From: an uncultured Polaromonas sp.
GTDB taxonomy: Bacteria; Pseudomonadota; Gammaproteobacteria; Burkholderiales; Burkholderiaceae
Assembly (NCBI GenBank): GCA_946479075.1
Contig: CAMLDT010000015.1
Location: 1 to 29,192 of the forward strand
Direction: 5' to 3'
DNA: 29,192 nt
Positions 7,810 to 16,191 of the stretch are shown here, piece after piece (within the stretch, counting starts at the first letter, position 1; each line of letters starts with the position of its first letter). The position numbers were made by a program, and so were the translations under genes. The notes below the pieces were generated by a model that was not told the origin of the DNA, searched no databases, and saw only the letters and a list, made by a program, of their open reading frames with translations.

Positions 7810-8168
7810 CACATGTGCCCCACTTCGTCGGGGATCTCGTAAAAAGTCGGGTGCCGGTAAATCTTGTCGGCCATGGGTTCAAAAAACGCCGGCTTGTCGT
7901 CGGGTTCGCTGGCGGTGATGGTGGCCGAGGGCACCACCCAGATGCTCACGCCTTCCTGGCGCCGCGTGTACACGTCGCGCGCCATCTGCAGCGCCTGCTG
8001 CGCATCCGAGGCGTGCAGGCTACCGCAGTGTTTGTGTTCCAGGCCCTGTTTGCTGCGGACAAAAACCTCCCAGAGAGGCCAGTCGCCAGTCACCGTTCGG
8101 GCTGAGCTTGTCGAAGCCCCGGCGAGCCCTTCGACAGGCTCAGGGCGAACGGGAAGTTGCGTCGTCAT
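7809..8168 (-). CDS. paaB: 1,2-phenylacetyl-CoA epoxidase subunit PaaB with a repeat-derived N-terminal extension
   Basis: The protein is 119 residues, against about 95 in E. coli. The conserved body is intact: [42 protein letters not shown], and [18 protein letters not shown]. PaaB is a small bridging subunit of the epoxidase. The start at 8168 overlaps the paaA stop (ATGA) and has AAGGAGG five bases upstream, so translation from here is very likely. The stretch between MTTQ and GDWPLWEV (about residues 5-29, reading [10 protein letters not shown] then TSSARTV) is coded by a REP-like palindrome inserted in frame. No other good start with a ribosome site lies between the repeat and the conserved body. 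Confidence 0.93.
   Translation of the reverse strand: MTTQLPVRPEPVEGLAGASTSSARTVTGDWPLWEVFVRSKQGLEHKHCGSLHASDAQQALQMARDVYTRRQEGVSIWVVPSATITASEPDDKPAFFEPMADKIYRHPTFYEIPDEVGHM
8093..8152. repeat. REP-like palindromic repeat inside paaB
   Basis: Two 24-nt arms (8093-8116 and 8129-8152) are inverted copies matching at 21 of 24 positions around a 12-nt loop. Each arm has the core TTCG/GAGC/TGTCGAA common to dispersed palindromes of many GC-rich proteobacteria. The whole element lies in the paaB reading frame and codes 20 residues without a stop. A single related hairpin is at 5337-5367. Confidence 0.8.
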
Positions 8169-9172
8169 GCGGCCTCCTTCAATTGGCGAGCGCGCTGCTT
8201 CGCCGCATGTGCCTGCGCCGCATCGCGCACCCATTGACCATCTTCATGCGCTCTCACGCGATTGGCCAGCCTTTCCTTGTTGCACGGGCCGTTGCCTTTG
8301 ACCACTTCCCAGAACTCGTCCCAGTTGATGGCGCCGTAGTCGTGCTGGCCGCGCTCCGCGTTCCACTTCAGGTCGGGGTCGGGCAGGGTGACGCCGAGGA
8401 TGGCGGCCTGCGGCACCGTGGCATCGACAAACTTCTGACGCAAATCGTCATTGGAAATACGCTTGATGCCCCAGCGCATGCCCTGTTCGCTGTTGGTGCT
8501 GTCGGCGTCAGGCGGGCCAAACATGGCGAGCACCGGCCACCACCAGCGGTTCACCGCGTCCTGCACCATGGCGCGCTGCTCCGGCGTGCCCTGCATTTGC
8601 ACCATCAGGCTTTCAAAGCCCTGGCGCTGGTGAAAACTTTCTTCCTTGCAGATGCGGATCATCGCGCGTGCATACGGGCCGTAGGAGCAGCGGCAGATCG
8701 GCACCTGGTTCATGATGGCCGCGCCATCCACCAGCCAGCCGATCACGCCGACATCGGCCCACAGCAGGGTCGGGTAGTTGAAGATGGAGCTGTACTTGGC
8801 CTTGCCGGTGTGCAGCGCGTCGAGCAGGCTGTCGCGGCCCACGCCGAGGGTTTCGGCGGCCGAATACAGGTAAAGGCCGTGACCGCCTTCGTCCTGCACC
8901 TTGGCCAGGAGAATCGCCTTGCGCTTGAGCGAGGGCGCGCGCGAGATCCAGTTGCCTTCGGGCTGCATGCCGATGATTTCGCTGTGCGCGTGCTGGCTGA
9001 TCTGGCGCACCAGGGTGCGGCGATAGGCCTCGGGCATCCAGTCCTGCGGCTCGATTTTCTGGTCGGCGTCGATTTTTTCGTCGAAGCGGACCTGCAGTGC
9101 CTCGGGTGCTGCACTCACGGCGGCCAGTGCGGGCGCCGAAGCGTCGGGCACGTCAAGGGATTGGGTGTACAT
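8165..9172 (-). CDS. paaA: 1,2-phenylacetyl-CoA epoxidase, catalytic subunit PaaA
   Basis: This 335-residue ferritin-like di-iron protein binds phenylacetyl-CoA and epoxidises its aromatic ring using O2, the second step of aerobic hybrid phenylacetate breakdown. Two carboxylate/His motifs that bind iron are visible: DEGGH (Glu95, His98) and EESFH (Glu178, His181). The C-terminal part has [19 protein letters not shown] and the CoA-side basic stretch. AGGAGA lies about nine bases before the ATG. It is first of paaABCDE and its stop overlaps paaB (ATGA). The CoA ligase, isomerase and later ring-cleavage genes (paaK, G, Z, H, J) are not in this window. Confidence 0.96.
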   Translation of the reverse strand: MYTQSLDVPDASAPALAAVSAAPEALQVRFDEKIDADQKIEPQDWMPEAYRRTLVRQISQHAHSEIIGMQPEGNWISRAPSLKRKAILLAKVQDEGGHGLYLYSAAETLGVGRDSLLDALHTGKAKYSSIFNYPTLLWADVGVIGWLVDGAAIMNQVPICRCSYGPYARAMIRICKEESFHQRQGFESLMVQMQGTPEQRAMVQDAVNRWWWPVLAMFGPPDADSTNSEQGMRWGIKRISNDDLRQKFVDATVPQAAILGVTLPDPDLKWNAERGQHDYGAINWDEFWEVVKGNGPCNKERLANRVRAHEDGQWVRDAAQAHAAKQRARQLKEAA

Positions 9173-9248
9173 GACTTTGTCTCCTGTCGCGGCTCGCCGG
9201 AAAAGCGATGTTTTAGCGATGTTTCAAGGCGGCGTTGCTGCCAGTATA

Positions 9249-9280
9249 TCAATTAACCGACCGGTCGGTCGGTTAATTGA
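9249..9280. promoter_or_regulatory. Inverted-repeat operator upstream of paaA (TetR/PaaR-type)
   Basis: Perfect 14-nt arms (TCAATTAACCGACC and its complement) flank a GGTC centre. ACCGACCGGTCGGT-like sequences are typical targets of TetR-family regulators, and TetR-type PaaR represses paa genes in several betaproteobacteria until phenylacetyl-CoA is made. On the minus strand a -10-like TATACT follows immediately (+ strand 9244-9249), so the operator fills the spacer and -35 area. No paaR gene lies in the window. Two GCGATGTTT copies sit in the leader at about 9205-9225. Confidence 0.75.
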
Positions 9281-9302
9281 GCAGGCCGGGAAAAGCCTTT
9301 TG

Positions 9303-11357
9303 TCAAATGCGCGCCAGATCTGCCAGCAGCGCGTCGGCCGAGGGGTAACGCTGCTGAGGGTCCTTGGCCATCAAGCGGTTGACGACGGGTTGCAGCAAGG
9401 CGTGGGCTGGCGGCAGGGCGGGCGTGTCGGCATGCAGGTGTTTGGCCAGCAGCAGCTCCAGCGAGTCGGCCGCAAACGGGCGCTGGCCGGCCAGCATCTC
9501 GAAAAACACCACGCCCAGGCTGTAGAGATCGGAACTCGCCGTTACAACGCGGCCGCCGGCCTGCTCGGGACTCAGGTAGTAAGGCGTGCCGACCACGTCG
9601 CCGTGGCGGGTCTGGGTCATGTCCAGGTTGTCGGACTGCTGCATGGATTTGGCGATGCCGAAATCGGCCAGCGCCACGCTGCCGTCCAGGCGCAGCATGA
9701 CGTTTTCAGGTTTGACGTCGCGATGAATGATGCCGTGGCTGTGGATAGCCGACAGTGCCTGGGCGATCTGCCGCACCACCTTCAATGCGCATTCGCGGGT
9801 CATGCCGGGGCCGAGCAGCGCGCGCATGTCGCCGCGCTCGAAATACTCCATGGCGATGTAGGCATGTTCGTCGGTAAACCCCTGGTCGTGGATGCGGATC
9901 ACGTGCGGGTGGTTGATGCGGCACAGCAGCGCGTATTCCTGGATGAAACGCACCAGGTGCTCGGAGGCCTGCTTGCCGCGCGAATCCAGCACCTTGAGCA
10001 CGATGGGCAGGCTGTCGCTTTCGCGTTCGGCCAGATAGACCTCGGTCATGCCGCCCGCGCCGATCTTGCGCGTGATGCGGTAGCCCTTGAGCCGCACGGT
10101 CGCGCCCTCGGCCCCGTCAAAGCGCAAGCCGCTGAGCGCCGCCAGCTTGGACTGCAGCGCGTCCTTGACGGCACGCGCCGTGATGTCCGAATTGATCTTC
10201 ACCGCGGCGCTGACCTCGCCGGCGCGTTCGGTCAGGCTTGCCATGCCGTGGATCTTGTCGTCGAGCTGGGTCACCAGGCCGGTGATCTCGACCACCTCCA
10301 GCGCGGGAAGGCCGCCGCGCAAGGGAATGCTGTCGCGCGTGCCGGTCTGCACGCCAGGGCCGGCCAGCGCCAGCACGCCTGCGCTGGCCAGCACGGTCCA
10401 GCCGCGCTCACGGGTGGTGGCCTCCAGCCGGGCTGCCAGGCCGACGGTGTCGCCCACCGGGGTCAGGTCCTGGTCGTCCTCTGCGTTCATGGCGCACAGG
10501 CGCACTTCGCCGCAGTGCAGGCCGACACCCATGGCAAACGGCGGCAAACCGCGCGCCGGGAAACGCTGCTCCAGCCAGTCACGGAATTCCTGGGTGGACA
10601 GGGCCATCGCCAGCGCGGCCGAAATCGCGCGCCGCGCGGCGGGCAGGGGAGAGCCGCTGAGCGTGTCGGCAAACACCGCCATCAGGCCGTCGCCGACAAA
10701 CTTCAGATGCCGGCCGCCGTTTTTTAGCACCGGCTGGCAGATGCGCTCGAAATATTCGGTCAGCGATTGCGAAACCTCGGCGGCATCGAGCTTTTCCGCC
10801 AGCGAGGTGAAGTTGCGTATGGTCGAGACCAGCACGGTGGCCTGCAGCGCCTGGCCGGTGTCGCCGCCGGCCGGTGGCACGGCCAGCGCAAACGACGCTG
10901 CGGGCCCGCCGCCGATGTTGTCCGAAAAAGCGCTGCGCAGGCGCGCCTCCAGCGCAGCGAGACCGGCGTTGATGCGCTCTTCGACACGGGCCTTCTTGAG
11001 AATTTGCGCGTTGACGGCGTCCAGCAGTTCGGTGCGCGTGAAGGGTTTGGACAGGTAGTCATCGGCGCCGGTGGTCATGCCGCGGCGCATGCTGCTGCGA
11101 TCATCCAGCGCGGTCAGCAGCACAAACGGGGTGGTGGACAGCGGGCCGTCAGCCCGCACTGCGGCCAGCAGCGCAAAGCCGTCCATGTCGGGCATGTTGA
11201 CGTCGGAAATGATCAGGTCGGGGGTGCGGGCACGTGCCTCTGCCAATCCGGCGCGGCCGTCGGAAGCTGCCACGGTGTCGAAACCTTCGAGGCTCAGGAG
11301 GCGCACGATGTTGGTCCGGATGGCATCGTCGTCTTCAACCACCAGAATCAGCGCCAT
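9303..11357 (-). CDS. Receiver - degenerate class III cyclase - Ser/Thr protein kinase fusion
   Basis: This is a 684-residue soluble protein with three parts. Residues 1-120 are a response-regulator receiver: acidic pocket Glu8/Asp9/Asp10, phosphoacceptor Asp52, Thr82, Lys104. Residues about 170-365 resemble the class III adenylate/guanylate cyclase fold: VLVSTIRNFTSLAEKL, KFVGDGLMAVF, GVGLHCGEV, GDTVGLAARLEATT. Residues 426-684 are a Hanks-type kinase with Gly-loop GAGGMTEV (433-440), Lys455, Glu474, HRDVKPEN (545-552), DFG (565-567) and GTPYYLSPEQ, so the kinase looks active. In the cyclase part the first metal-binding Asp is Thr179 and the transition-state Asn is Gly306, though Asp223 and Arg310 remain; cAMP/cGMP synthesis is unlikely. 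It follows rlmJ by 22 bp on the same strand. Confidence 0.9.
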   Translation of the reverse strand: MALILVVEDDDAIRTNIVRLLSLEGFDTVAASDGRAGLAEARARTPDLIISDVNMPDMDGFALLAAVRADGPLSTTPFVLLTALDDRSSMRRGMTTGADDYLSKPFTRTELLDAVNAQILKKARVEERINAGLAALEARLRSAFSDNIGGGPAASFALAVPPAGGDTGQALQATVLVSTIRNFTSLAEKLDAAEVSQSLTEYFERICQPVLKNGGRHLKFVGDGLMAVFADTLSGSPLPAARRAISAALAMALSTQEFRDWLEQRFPARGLPPFAMGVGLHCGEVRLCAMNAEDDQDLTPVGDTVGLAARLEATTRERGWTVLASAGVLALAGPGVQTGTRDSIPLRGGLPALEVVEITGLVTQLDDKIHGMASLTERAGEVSAAVKINSDITARAVKDALQSKLAALSGLRFDGAEGATVRLKGYRITRKIGAGGMTEVYLAERESDSLPIVLKVLDSRGKQASEHLVRFIQEYALLCRINHPHVIRIHDQGFTDEHAYIAMEYFERGDMRALLGPGMTRECALKVVRQIAQALSAIHSHGIIHRDVKPENVMLRLDGSVALADFGIAKSMQQSDNLDMTQTRHGDVVGTPYYLSPEQAGGRVVTASSDLYSLGVVFFEMLAGQRPFAADSLELLLAKHLHADTPALPPAHALLQPVVNRLMAKDPQQRYPSADALLADLARI

Positions 11358-11379
11358 GGCCCGGTCCCTTGACGCTTGC

Positions 11380-12369
11380 TCAGCCGCCGTGTTCCAGCGT
11401 GAAGCCCGCGTTGCGGTCCTGGCCCAGGCGCGCCACCATCTGCGGCAGGGCGGCCTGCAGTTCGGCCTTCAGCGTATGTGGCGGGTTGATCACAAACATG
11501 CCGCTGGCCGGCAGTCCGGGGCGTTTGACATCACCGGCCTCGTCGGTGGTCAGTTTGCTGGACTTGACGGTCAGGGTGGCGTTGAGCCAGGCACGGCCGG
11601 CCTTGACCGCCAGTGTTTTCAGTTTGCGCGGCAGGTCGTGGGCTTCCGGCCGCGGAATGATCGGGTACCAGACGACGTAGGTGCCGGTGGCAAAACGCTT
11701 GACGGCATCGGTCATGGTGGCGACAACCCGGCCGTAGTCGTTCTTGATCTCGTAGCTCGGGTCGCAAAACACCAGGGCGCGGCGCGCCGGCGGCGGCAAA
11801 AAGGTTTTCAGCACCTCAAAGCCGTCCTCGCGGGTGACGCTGATCTGCCGGCCAGCGCCGAGTTGTTCGATGTTGCCACTGAGCGACTTGAAATCGGTGG
11901 GGTGCAGCTCGAACAGCTTGAGCTTGTCGCGGCCGCTGAGGAATTTCTGCGCGATGAAGGGAGACCCGGGGTAAATCTTCAGGTGCGCCGCGTCGCCGGT
12001 TTCCGCAAACGCCTGGTTCAGACCGCGCAACACGTCCACATAATCCTGCAGGGCGGGCGCCAGCGCTGCGTCAGCAGCGGATGCCGGTTTGTTCGTTGCT
12101 GCTACGGTTTTAATAGCTGACGGCACACGACTGGCGGGGGCTGGAGGCCTCTTTTGCTCTGAAAACAGGCGAAACACCCCGTCTTTGGCCTCACCACTGG
12201 TTTCGGTGTAGTCCCCGTCAAGCCGGTACAGGCCGGCGCCAGCGTGGGTGTCGAACACGGTCAGCGCCGTGTCCTTCTGGGTCAGGTACTTGAGCAACGC
12301 GATCAGCGTGGTGTGCTTGAGCACGTCGGCATGGTTGCCGGCATGGAAGGCGTGGCGATAACTAAACAT
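11380..12369 (-). CDS. rlmJ: 23S rRNA (adenine-2030 N6)-methyltransferase RlmJ
   Basis: This 329-residue SAM-dependent methyltransferase modifies A2030 of 23S rRNA. Family marks: MFSYRHAFHAGNHADVLKH at the N-terminus, FDTHAGAGLY (SAM site), YPGSPFIAQ, ELHPTDF, and the catalytic CDPSYEIKNDY (the usual DPPYE reads DPSYE), KRFATGTYVVWYP, and SGMFVINPP near the end. It is about 49 residues longer than the E. coli protein. Much of the excess (residues about 72-105, rich in Pro, Ala, Thr) is a spacer partly coded by the 50-nt repeat at 12100-12149. The spacer sits between the SAM-binding start and the next conserved block and probably forms a tolerated surface loop. Confidence 0.93.
   Translation of the reverse strand: MFSYRHAFHAGNHADVLKHTTLIALLKYLTQKDTALTVFDTHAGAGLYRLDGDYTETSGEAKDGVFRLFSEQKRPPAPASRVPSAIKTVAATNKPASAADAALAPALQDYVDVLRGLNQAFAETGDAAHLKIYPGSPFIAQKFLSGRDKLKLFELHPTDFKSLSGNIEQLGAGRQISVTREDGFEVLKTFLPPPARRALVFCDPSYEIKNDYGRVVATMTDAVKRFATGTYVVWYPIIPRPEAHDLPRKLKTLAVKAGRAWLNATLTVKSSKLTTDEAGDVKRPGLPASGMFVINPPHTLKAELQAALPQMVARLGQDRNAGFTLEHGG
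12100..12149 (-). repeat. 50-nt interspersed repeat, copy C (inside rlmJ)
   Basis: On the minus strand it starts GGCCTCCAGC and ends TAGCA with exact spacing (20 nt and 10 nt between landmarks). It is read in sense within rlmJ as RPPAPASRVPSAIKTVA, without a stop. Confidence 0.6.
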
Positions 12370-12482
12370 GCGCCTATGTTAACGGCCGCCACCGCTGGCG
12401 GGCCTGACGGCGGGAGTGTGTACGACGGGCGGTGACCGCCAGGCTGCGCCGACGGACGCGGCCGTCGGCCGGACCGGTTGTC

Positions 12483-12512
12483 TTGACGCAGGCTCGCGCG
12501 GCATGCCTAAAT
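12483..12512 (+). promoter_or_regulatory. Possible promoter of the membrane-anchored kinase gene
   Basis: TTGACG at 12483-12488 lies 17-18 bp before a weak CCTAAAT (-10). A start near 12518 would make ATG 12544 the translation start, since ATG 12511 would fall inside the promoter. Confidence 0.35.
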
Positions 12513-12543
12513 GGCTCAACCCAGTCCGCACGCTTTTCTGTTC

Positions 12544-14247
12544 ATGTCTGTTTTGCCCCCGTCCACCCCGGTTTCGCTGATCGACCATGCCGATGCGCTG
12601 GCGCGCGGAATCCGGCTGGCCGAGTTCGAACTGCTGGGTGTCCTCGGTGCCGGTGGCTTCGGCATGGTTTACCAAGCCTTCGACCACTCGCTGCAACGGC
12701 CGGTCGCCATCAAGGAATACATTCCGGCCGCACTCGCCGGGCGCGGGCAGGACGGCACGGTCATCGTGCGCGATCCCGCCGACGGTTCAGCCTTTGCCGC
12801 GGGCCTGCAGTCCTTTGTGGCGGAAGCGCGCCTGCTGGCGCAGTTTGATCACCCTTCGCTGGTCAAGGTGTTTCGCTATTGGGAAGGCAACCAGACCGCC
12901 TACATGGTGATGCCGCTTTACCGCGGCATGACACTCCAGGCCGCACGCAGCCAGATGCGCAGCCCGCCCACCGAGGCGTGGTTGCGCAAGGTGCTGTGGG
13001 GGGTGCTGGGCGCGCTCAAGACCCTGCACCACGGCAGCGCTGTGCACCGCGACGTCTCGCCCGACAACATCTTCCTGCAGGACAGCGGCCCGCCGGTGCT
13101 GCTGGACCTGGGCGCCGCGCGCCACGCCATCGGCGGCAAAACCCAGGACCTGACCGACGCCTTCAAACTCAGTTATGCGCCGCTGGAGCAGCACGCCAAG
13201 GACCCCGACATGCGCCAGGGTCCGTGGACCGACCTGTATGCGCTGGCAGCTGTGGTGCATGGGCTGCTGTGCAACAAGCCGCCGCTGCCCGCCACCTTTC
13301 GTGCGGTGCGCGACCGGCTGCCGCCGTTTGCGCGTGTGGCGCGCACCGTGCAGGAGCAGTTTGGCCTCGCTTACAGCCCGGCATTTGTGCAGGCCATCAG
13401 CCAGGCCCTGGCCATCACACCGACAGACCGGCCCCAAACCGTGGCGGCGATGGTGCAGGCCATGGGCCTGGAAACGCCCAATGGCATGTCGCGTTTTGAC
13501 TGGCGTGCCGAGCTGGGCGGCATCTGGGTCGCGCCAGGCGCTCCCGTGCCGCCGCTTGTGGTGTCCAGCCCGCCCCAACCCGTGAAAACCGTGAAAGTGC
13601 GTTTGCCCACCACGGAGCAGACCCAGCCGCTCGCGCCGTCGGTCCGGCGGCGCGAGGGTACTCCGGTCAGGGCAGCGGCGCCGGAGCCCGTCCGGCGGAC
13701 CATGCGCTGGCACATCGCTGCGGGTGCGGCAGCCATGGGGCTGTCGGCCGTGGTCATCGTGCTGGTCTTGCTGGGCCGTGGCGAGGTGCCGGCAGGGGTG
13801 GCGACAGTCAGTGCGGATGCGGCGCTGGCCACACCGGCGCCGGCCGCGGCGGTCCCGCCGGAACCATCCATCCTGCTGCCCGCGTCCCTGCCGGTGGCCG
13901 TTGCGCCTGCGGCTGCCGGGCGGCCGGCAGAGGTTTCCGCTTCGGCCGCTGTCCCCGCCAGCCCCAGACGTGCCATTCGGCGCAGGGAGGTGCCGGCAGC
14001 AGCAACCCCTGCGCCGCAGGAACCTGTGGCGGCGGCCCAGCCGGTCCGACCGGTCCAGCCCCGGCGCACGGATGTGGCCGCAGCCCCGGCGCTGCCTGAC
14101 CCGCGCGTTCAGTGCGCAGACAGCAGTTTCATTGGCCGTCCCATGTGTATTTACCGTCAATGCCAGAAGCCGGGCATGTCGGCGCTGGCCGTGTGTGTCG
14201 AAAACAACGCGCAAATGCAGAACAGCCGCAAATTCGACGGTTTCTAG
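12544..14247 (+). CDS. Membrane-anchored Ser/Thr protein kinase with Cys-containing periplasmic tail
   Basis: This is a 567-residue protein from ATG 12544; ATG 12511 would add 11 residues. Kinase domain at about residues 25-310: Gly-loop GAGGFG (35-40), Lys57 in VAIKEY, Glu94, HRDVSPDN (168-175), and DLG (188-190) in place of DFG, then an APLEQ activation-segment end. Ser replaces the usual Lys of HRDxKPEN, a variant I recall from proteobacterial kinases, so activity is likely but not certain. A Pro-rich linker leads to one transmembrane helix (about 390-410), a long Ala/Pro-rich stretch, and a compact C-terminal end with four cysteines (VQCADSSFIGRPMC, YRQCQKPG, LAVCVENN) that could form two disulfides in the periplasm. 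It diverges from rlmJ and is unrelated in domain layout to the kinase at 9303. Confidence 0.88.
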   Translation: MSVLPPSTPVSLIDHADALARGIRLAEFELLGVLGAGGFGMVYQAFDHSLQRPVAIKEYIPAALAGRGQDGTVIVRDPADGSAFAAGLQSFVAEARLLAQFDHPSLVKVFRYWEGNQTAYMVMPLYRGMTLQAARSQMRSPPTEAWLRKVLWGVLGALKTLHHGSAVHRDVSPDNIFLQDSGPPVLLDLGAARHAIGGKTQDLTDAFKLSYAPLEQHAKDPDMRQGPWTDLYALAAVVHGLLCNKPPLPATFRAVRDRLPPFARVARTVQEQFGLAYSPAFVQAISQALAITPTDRPQTVAAMVQAMGLETPNGMSRFDWRAELGGIWVAPGAPVPPLVVSSPPQPVKTVKVRLPTTEQTQPLAPSVRRREGTPVRAAAPEPVRRTMRWHIAAGAAAMGLSAVVIVLVLLGRGEVPAGVATVSADAALATPAPAAAVPPEPSILLPASLPVAVAPAAAGRPAEVSASAAVPASPRRAIRRREVPAAATPAPQEPVAAAQPVRPVQPRRTDVAAAPALPDPRVQCADSSFIGRPMCIYRQCQKPGMSALAVCVENNAQMQNSRKFDGF

Positions 14248-14331
14248 CTCGCAAGCCGTTCAAAAAGCGCCCAAACACGCCGCTTTCAGGCCTTTGGCAG
14301 GCTCCGGACTGGCGGAAAACCGCCGACTTTG

Positions 14332-14461
14332 TATAATCGTAGGCTTCGCAGCGAATGGCTGGCCCCGCGGCGGAGTGTTATTTTCCCACCTAAGAGGTTT
14401 CCATCAGAGAAACACCGACCGTGGAAAAGGGCTGCTCAAACCAACTTTTGAAAAGTAAACC
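14332..14461 (+). promoter_or_regulatory. rplM-rpsI promoter and ~120-nt leader
   Basis: A perfect TATAAT is at 14332-14337 with no good -35 (CTGGCG at 14309). Just upstream, GGCGG-AAAA-CCGCC (14311-14324) can form a small hairpin. The leader from about 14344 to the rplM ATG at 14462 is long for a ribosomal operon and could hold the autoregulatory site described for L13 in enterics. I did not fold it into a specific structure. Confidence 0.5.
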
Positions 14462-14905
14462 ATGACAACTTTCAGCGCAAAACCCGCTGACGTGGTGCAT
14501 GAGTGGTTTGTGATTGACGCGACCGACAAGGTCCTCGGACGAGTAGCCAGCGAAGTTGCTCTCCGTTTGCGCGGCAAACACAAGGCCATTTATACGCCTC
14601 ACGTCGATACCGGTGACTTCATCGTCATCATCAACGCCTCCCAGCTGCGTGTCACCGGCGCCAAGTCGACTGACAAGATCTACTACCGCCATTCCGGTTA
14701 TCCCGGTGGCATCTCGGCGACCAATTTCAAGGACATGCAGGCCAAGCACCCCGGCCGCGCCCTGGAAAAAGCCGTCAAGGGCATGTTGCCCAAGGGCCCG
14801 CTCGGCTACGCCATGATCAAGAAGCTCAAGGTCTATGGTGGTGCAGAACATCCGCATACCGCCCAACAGCCCAAAGTGCTTGAAATCGCAGGAGCCGCCA
14901 AATGA
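14462..14905 (+). CDS. rplM: 50S ribosomal protein L13
   Basis: This 147-residue protein assembles early onto 23S rRNA. Family stretches are clear: [87 protein letters not shown]. Its length is normal for beta-proteobacteria (about 142 residues). Its end overlaps the rpsI start (ATGA), giving translational coupling of the two ribosomal proteins. Confidence 0.98.
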   Translation: MTTFSAKPADVVHEWFVIDATDKVLGRVASEVALRLRGKHKAIYTPHVDTGDFIVIINASQLRVTGAKSTDKIYYRHSGYPGGISATNFKDMQAKHPGRALEKAVKGMLPKGPLGYAMIKKLKVYGGAEHPHTAQQPKVLEIAGAAK

Positions 14906-15294
14906 TCGGTGATTGGAACAATGGCACCGGCCGTCGCAAATCCAGCGTCGCCCGCGTGTTTATCAAAAAAGGCACGGGCAAGATCACGGTCAACGACCGC
15001 GACATCCAGACCTTCTTCGGTCGCGAAACCTCGATCATGATCTGCAAGCAGCCGCTGCACCTGACCAACCATGTCGAAACCTTCGACATCATGGTCAATG
15101 TCCACGGTGGCGGTGAATCCGGCCAGGCCGGCGCCGTGCGCCACGGCATCACCCGCGCGCTGATCGACTATGACGCCAGCTTGAAGCCGGTGCTGAGCCA
15201 GGCGGGCTTCGTGACCCGCGACGCGCGTGAAGTCGAGCGTAAAAAGGTCGGTTTCCGTTCGGCACGCCGCCGCAAGCAGTTCAGCAAGCGTTAA
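14902..15294 (+). CDS. rpsI: 30S ribosomal protein S9
   Basis: This 130-residue protein reaches the ribosomal P site with its C-terminal tail. It shows [27 protein letters not shown] at the N-terminus, [20 protein letters not shown] in the middle, and the RNA-binding tail [17 protein letters not shown]. It overlaps rplM by four bases and is followed by a strong terminator. Confidence 0.98.
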   Translation: MIGDWNNGTGRRKSSVARVFIKKGTGKITVNDRDIQTFFGRETSIMICKQPLHLTNHVETFDIMVNVHGGGESGQAGAVRHGITRALIDYDASLKPVLSQAGFVTRDAREVERKKVGFRSARRRKQFSKR

Positions 15295-15316
15295 GACGTT
15301 TTTGCTGTTCCCAAAG

Positions 15317-15347
15317 AGCCGCCTGGTTTGCGCCTGGCGGCTTTTTT
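15317..15347 (+). terminator. Rho-independent terminator of rplM-rpsI
   Basis: AGCCGCC (15317-15323) and GGCGGCT (15336-15342) form a 7-bp GC-rich stem, followed directly by a T-run. It lies 20 bases after the rpsI stop. Confidence 0.85.
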
Positions 15348-15458
15348 CATGGCGATTGGCCGGGACCTGGCGTGGCACGCTTTACTTTCCAGAGACGGGG
15401 AGCCGGCGCGTCTGCGTGCACAATGCACCCTCCCGACTAAAAACCGCAGGACCCGCTT

Positions 15459-16166
15459 TTGAAGTTCCGCCTGTTTCGCCGCCGCCTGACCATCAGTTCT
15501 CCGCGCATGGCCATCCGCAGTGCCATGCCCTGGCCGGTGCGCTGGGCCATGGGCGCGGTCATGCTCGGTTTTTCGGCCGCTATCGCCCTGTGGACCTTCG
15601 AACTGGGCGTCAGCATTGCAGGCCTGGACAAGGCCGCGAAACAGGAACTGGCCAAATTGCGCGAGGAAGTGGTCGCCTTGCGCGCTGAACGCGACAAATC
15701 ACAATCCGTTGCCAATATTTCCGGCAGCCTGCTCACGGCAGAAAAAGCGGCGCAGGAAAAAATGCTGGGCCAGATCCGGCAACTGGAGTCGGAAAACCGC
15801 CTGTTGCGGGACGATCTCGGGTTCTTCGAAAAGCTGCTGCCGGCCGGGGGGGCCGACAGTGCCGCCATCCGGGGCCTGCAGGCGGAAAAGCTGTCGGACA
15901 TGCAAGTCAAGTGGCAGGTGCTGGTGATTCAGCCGGTGCGCGATGCGCCGGTGTTCAACGGCAGGCTTGAGGTCACCTTCAGCGGCACCCTGGGGGGCAA
16001 ACCCTGGAGCACAGGGCTGGCGGGCGGCGCGCAGCCTTTACAGTTCAAACAGTACCGCCGCGTGGAAGGGGTCCTCGACGTGCCGGCCCAAGCCGTGGTA
16101 CAAACGATCACGGCCAAGCTCATCGAAGGAACCGTCACGCGTTCCGTGCAAGCCATCAAGTTGTAG
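15459..16166 (+). CDS. Single-pass coiled-coil membrane protein (DUF6776-like)
   Basis: This is a 235-residue protein reading from a TTG start (MKFRLFRRRLTIS); the next ATG is at 15507. After a basic N-terminus there is one transmembrane helix (about 28-50, RWAMGAVMLGFSAAIALWTF), then a heptad-rich coiled coil (about 55-120, many Leu/Glu/Lys, including KLREEVVALRAERDK and QIRQLESENRLLRDDL), and a C-terminal beta-rich domain (WQVLVIQPVRDAPVFNGRLEVTFSGTLGGKPW). The FKQYRRVEGVLDVP stretch is characteristic of a Burkholderiales family that I associate with DUF6776; the domain number is from memory. It precedes the bactofilin gene by about 25 bp, a pair often found together, so a scaffold role with the bactofilin is a reasonable guess. 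Confidence 0.75.
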   Translation: MKFRLFRRRLTISSPRMAIRSAMPWPVRWAMGAVMLGFSAAIALWTFELGVSIAGLDKAAKQELAKLREEVVALRAERDKSQSVANISGSLLTAEKAAQEKMLGQIRQLESENRLLRDDLGFFEKLLPAGGADSAAIRGLQAEKLSDMQVKWQVLVIQPVRDAPVFNGRLEVTFSGTLGGKPWSTGLAGGAQPLQFKQYRRVEGVLDVPAQAVVQTITAKLIEGTVTRSVQAIKL

Positions 16167-16191
16167 TGCTGATGTCAGACAGGAATTCCCC

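Noticed and set aside
9165..10727. A 520-codon plus-strand frame opposite the fusion kinase
   Set aside because: The minus strand carries clear kinase and cyclase motifs; this frame has none.
14311..14324. GGCGG-AAAA-CCGCC hairpin as terminator of the membrane kinase gene
   Set aside because: Only three T's follow and the stem lies in the -35 region of the rplM promoter, so it was recorded with the promoter instead.
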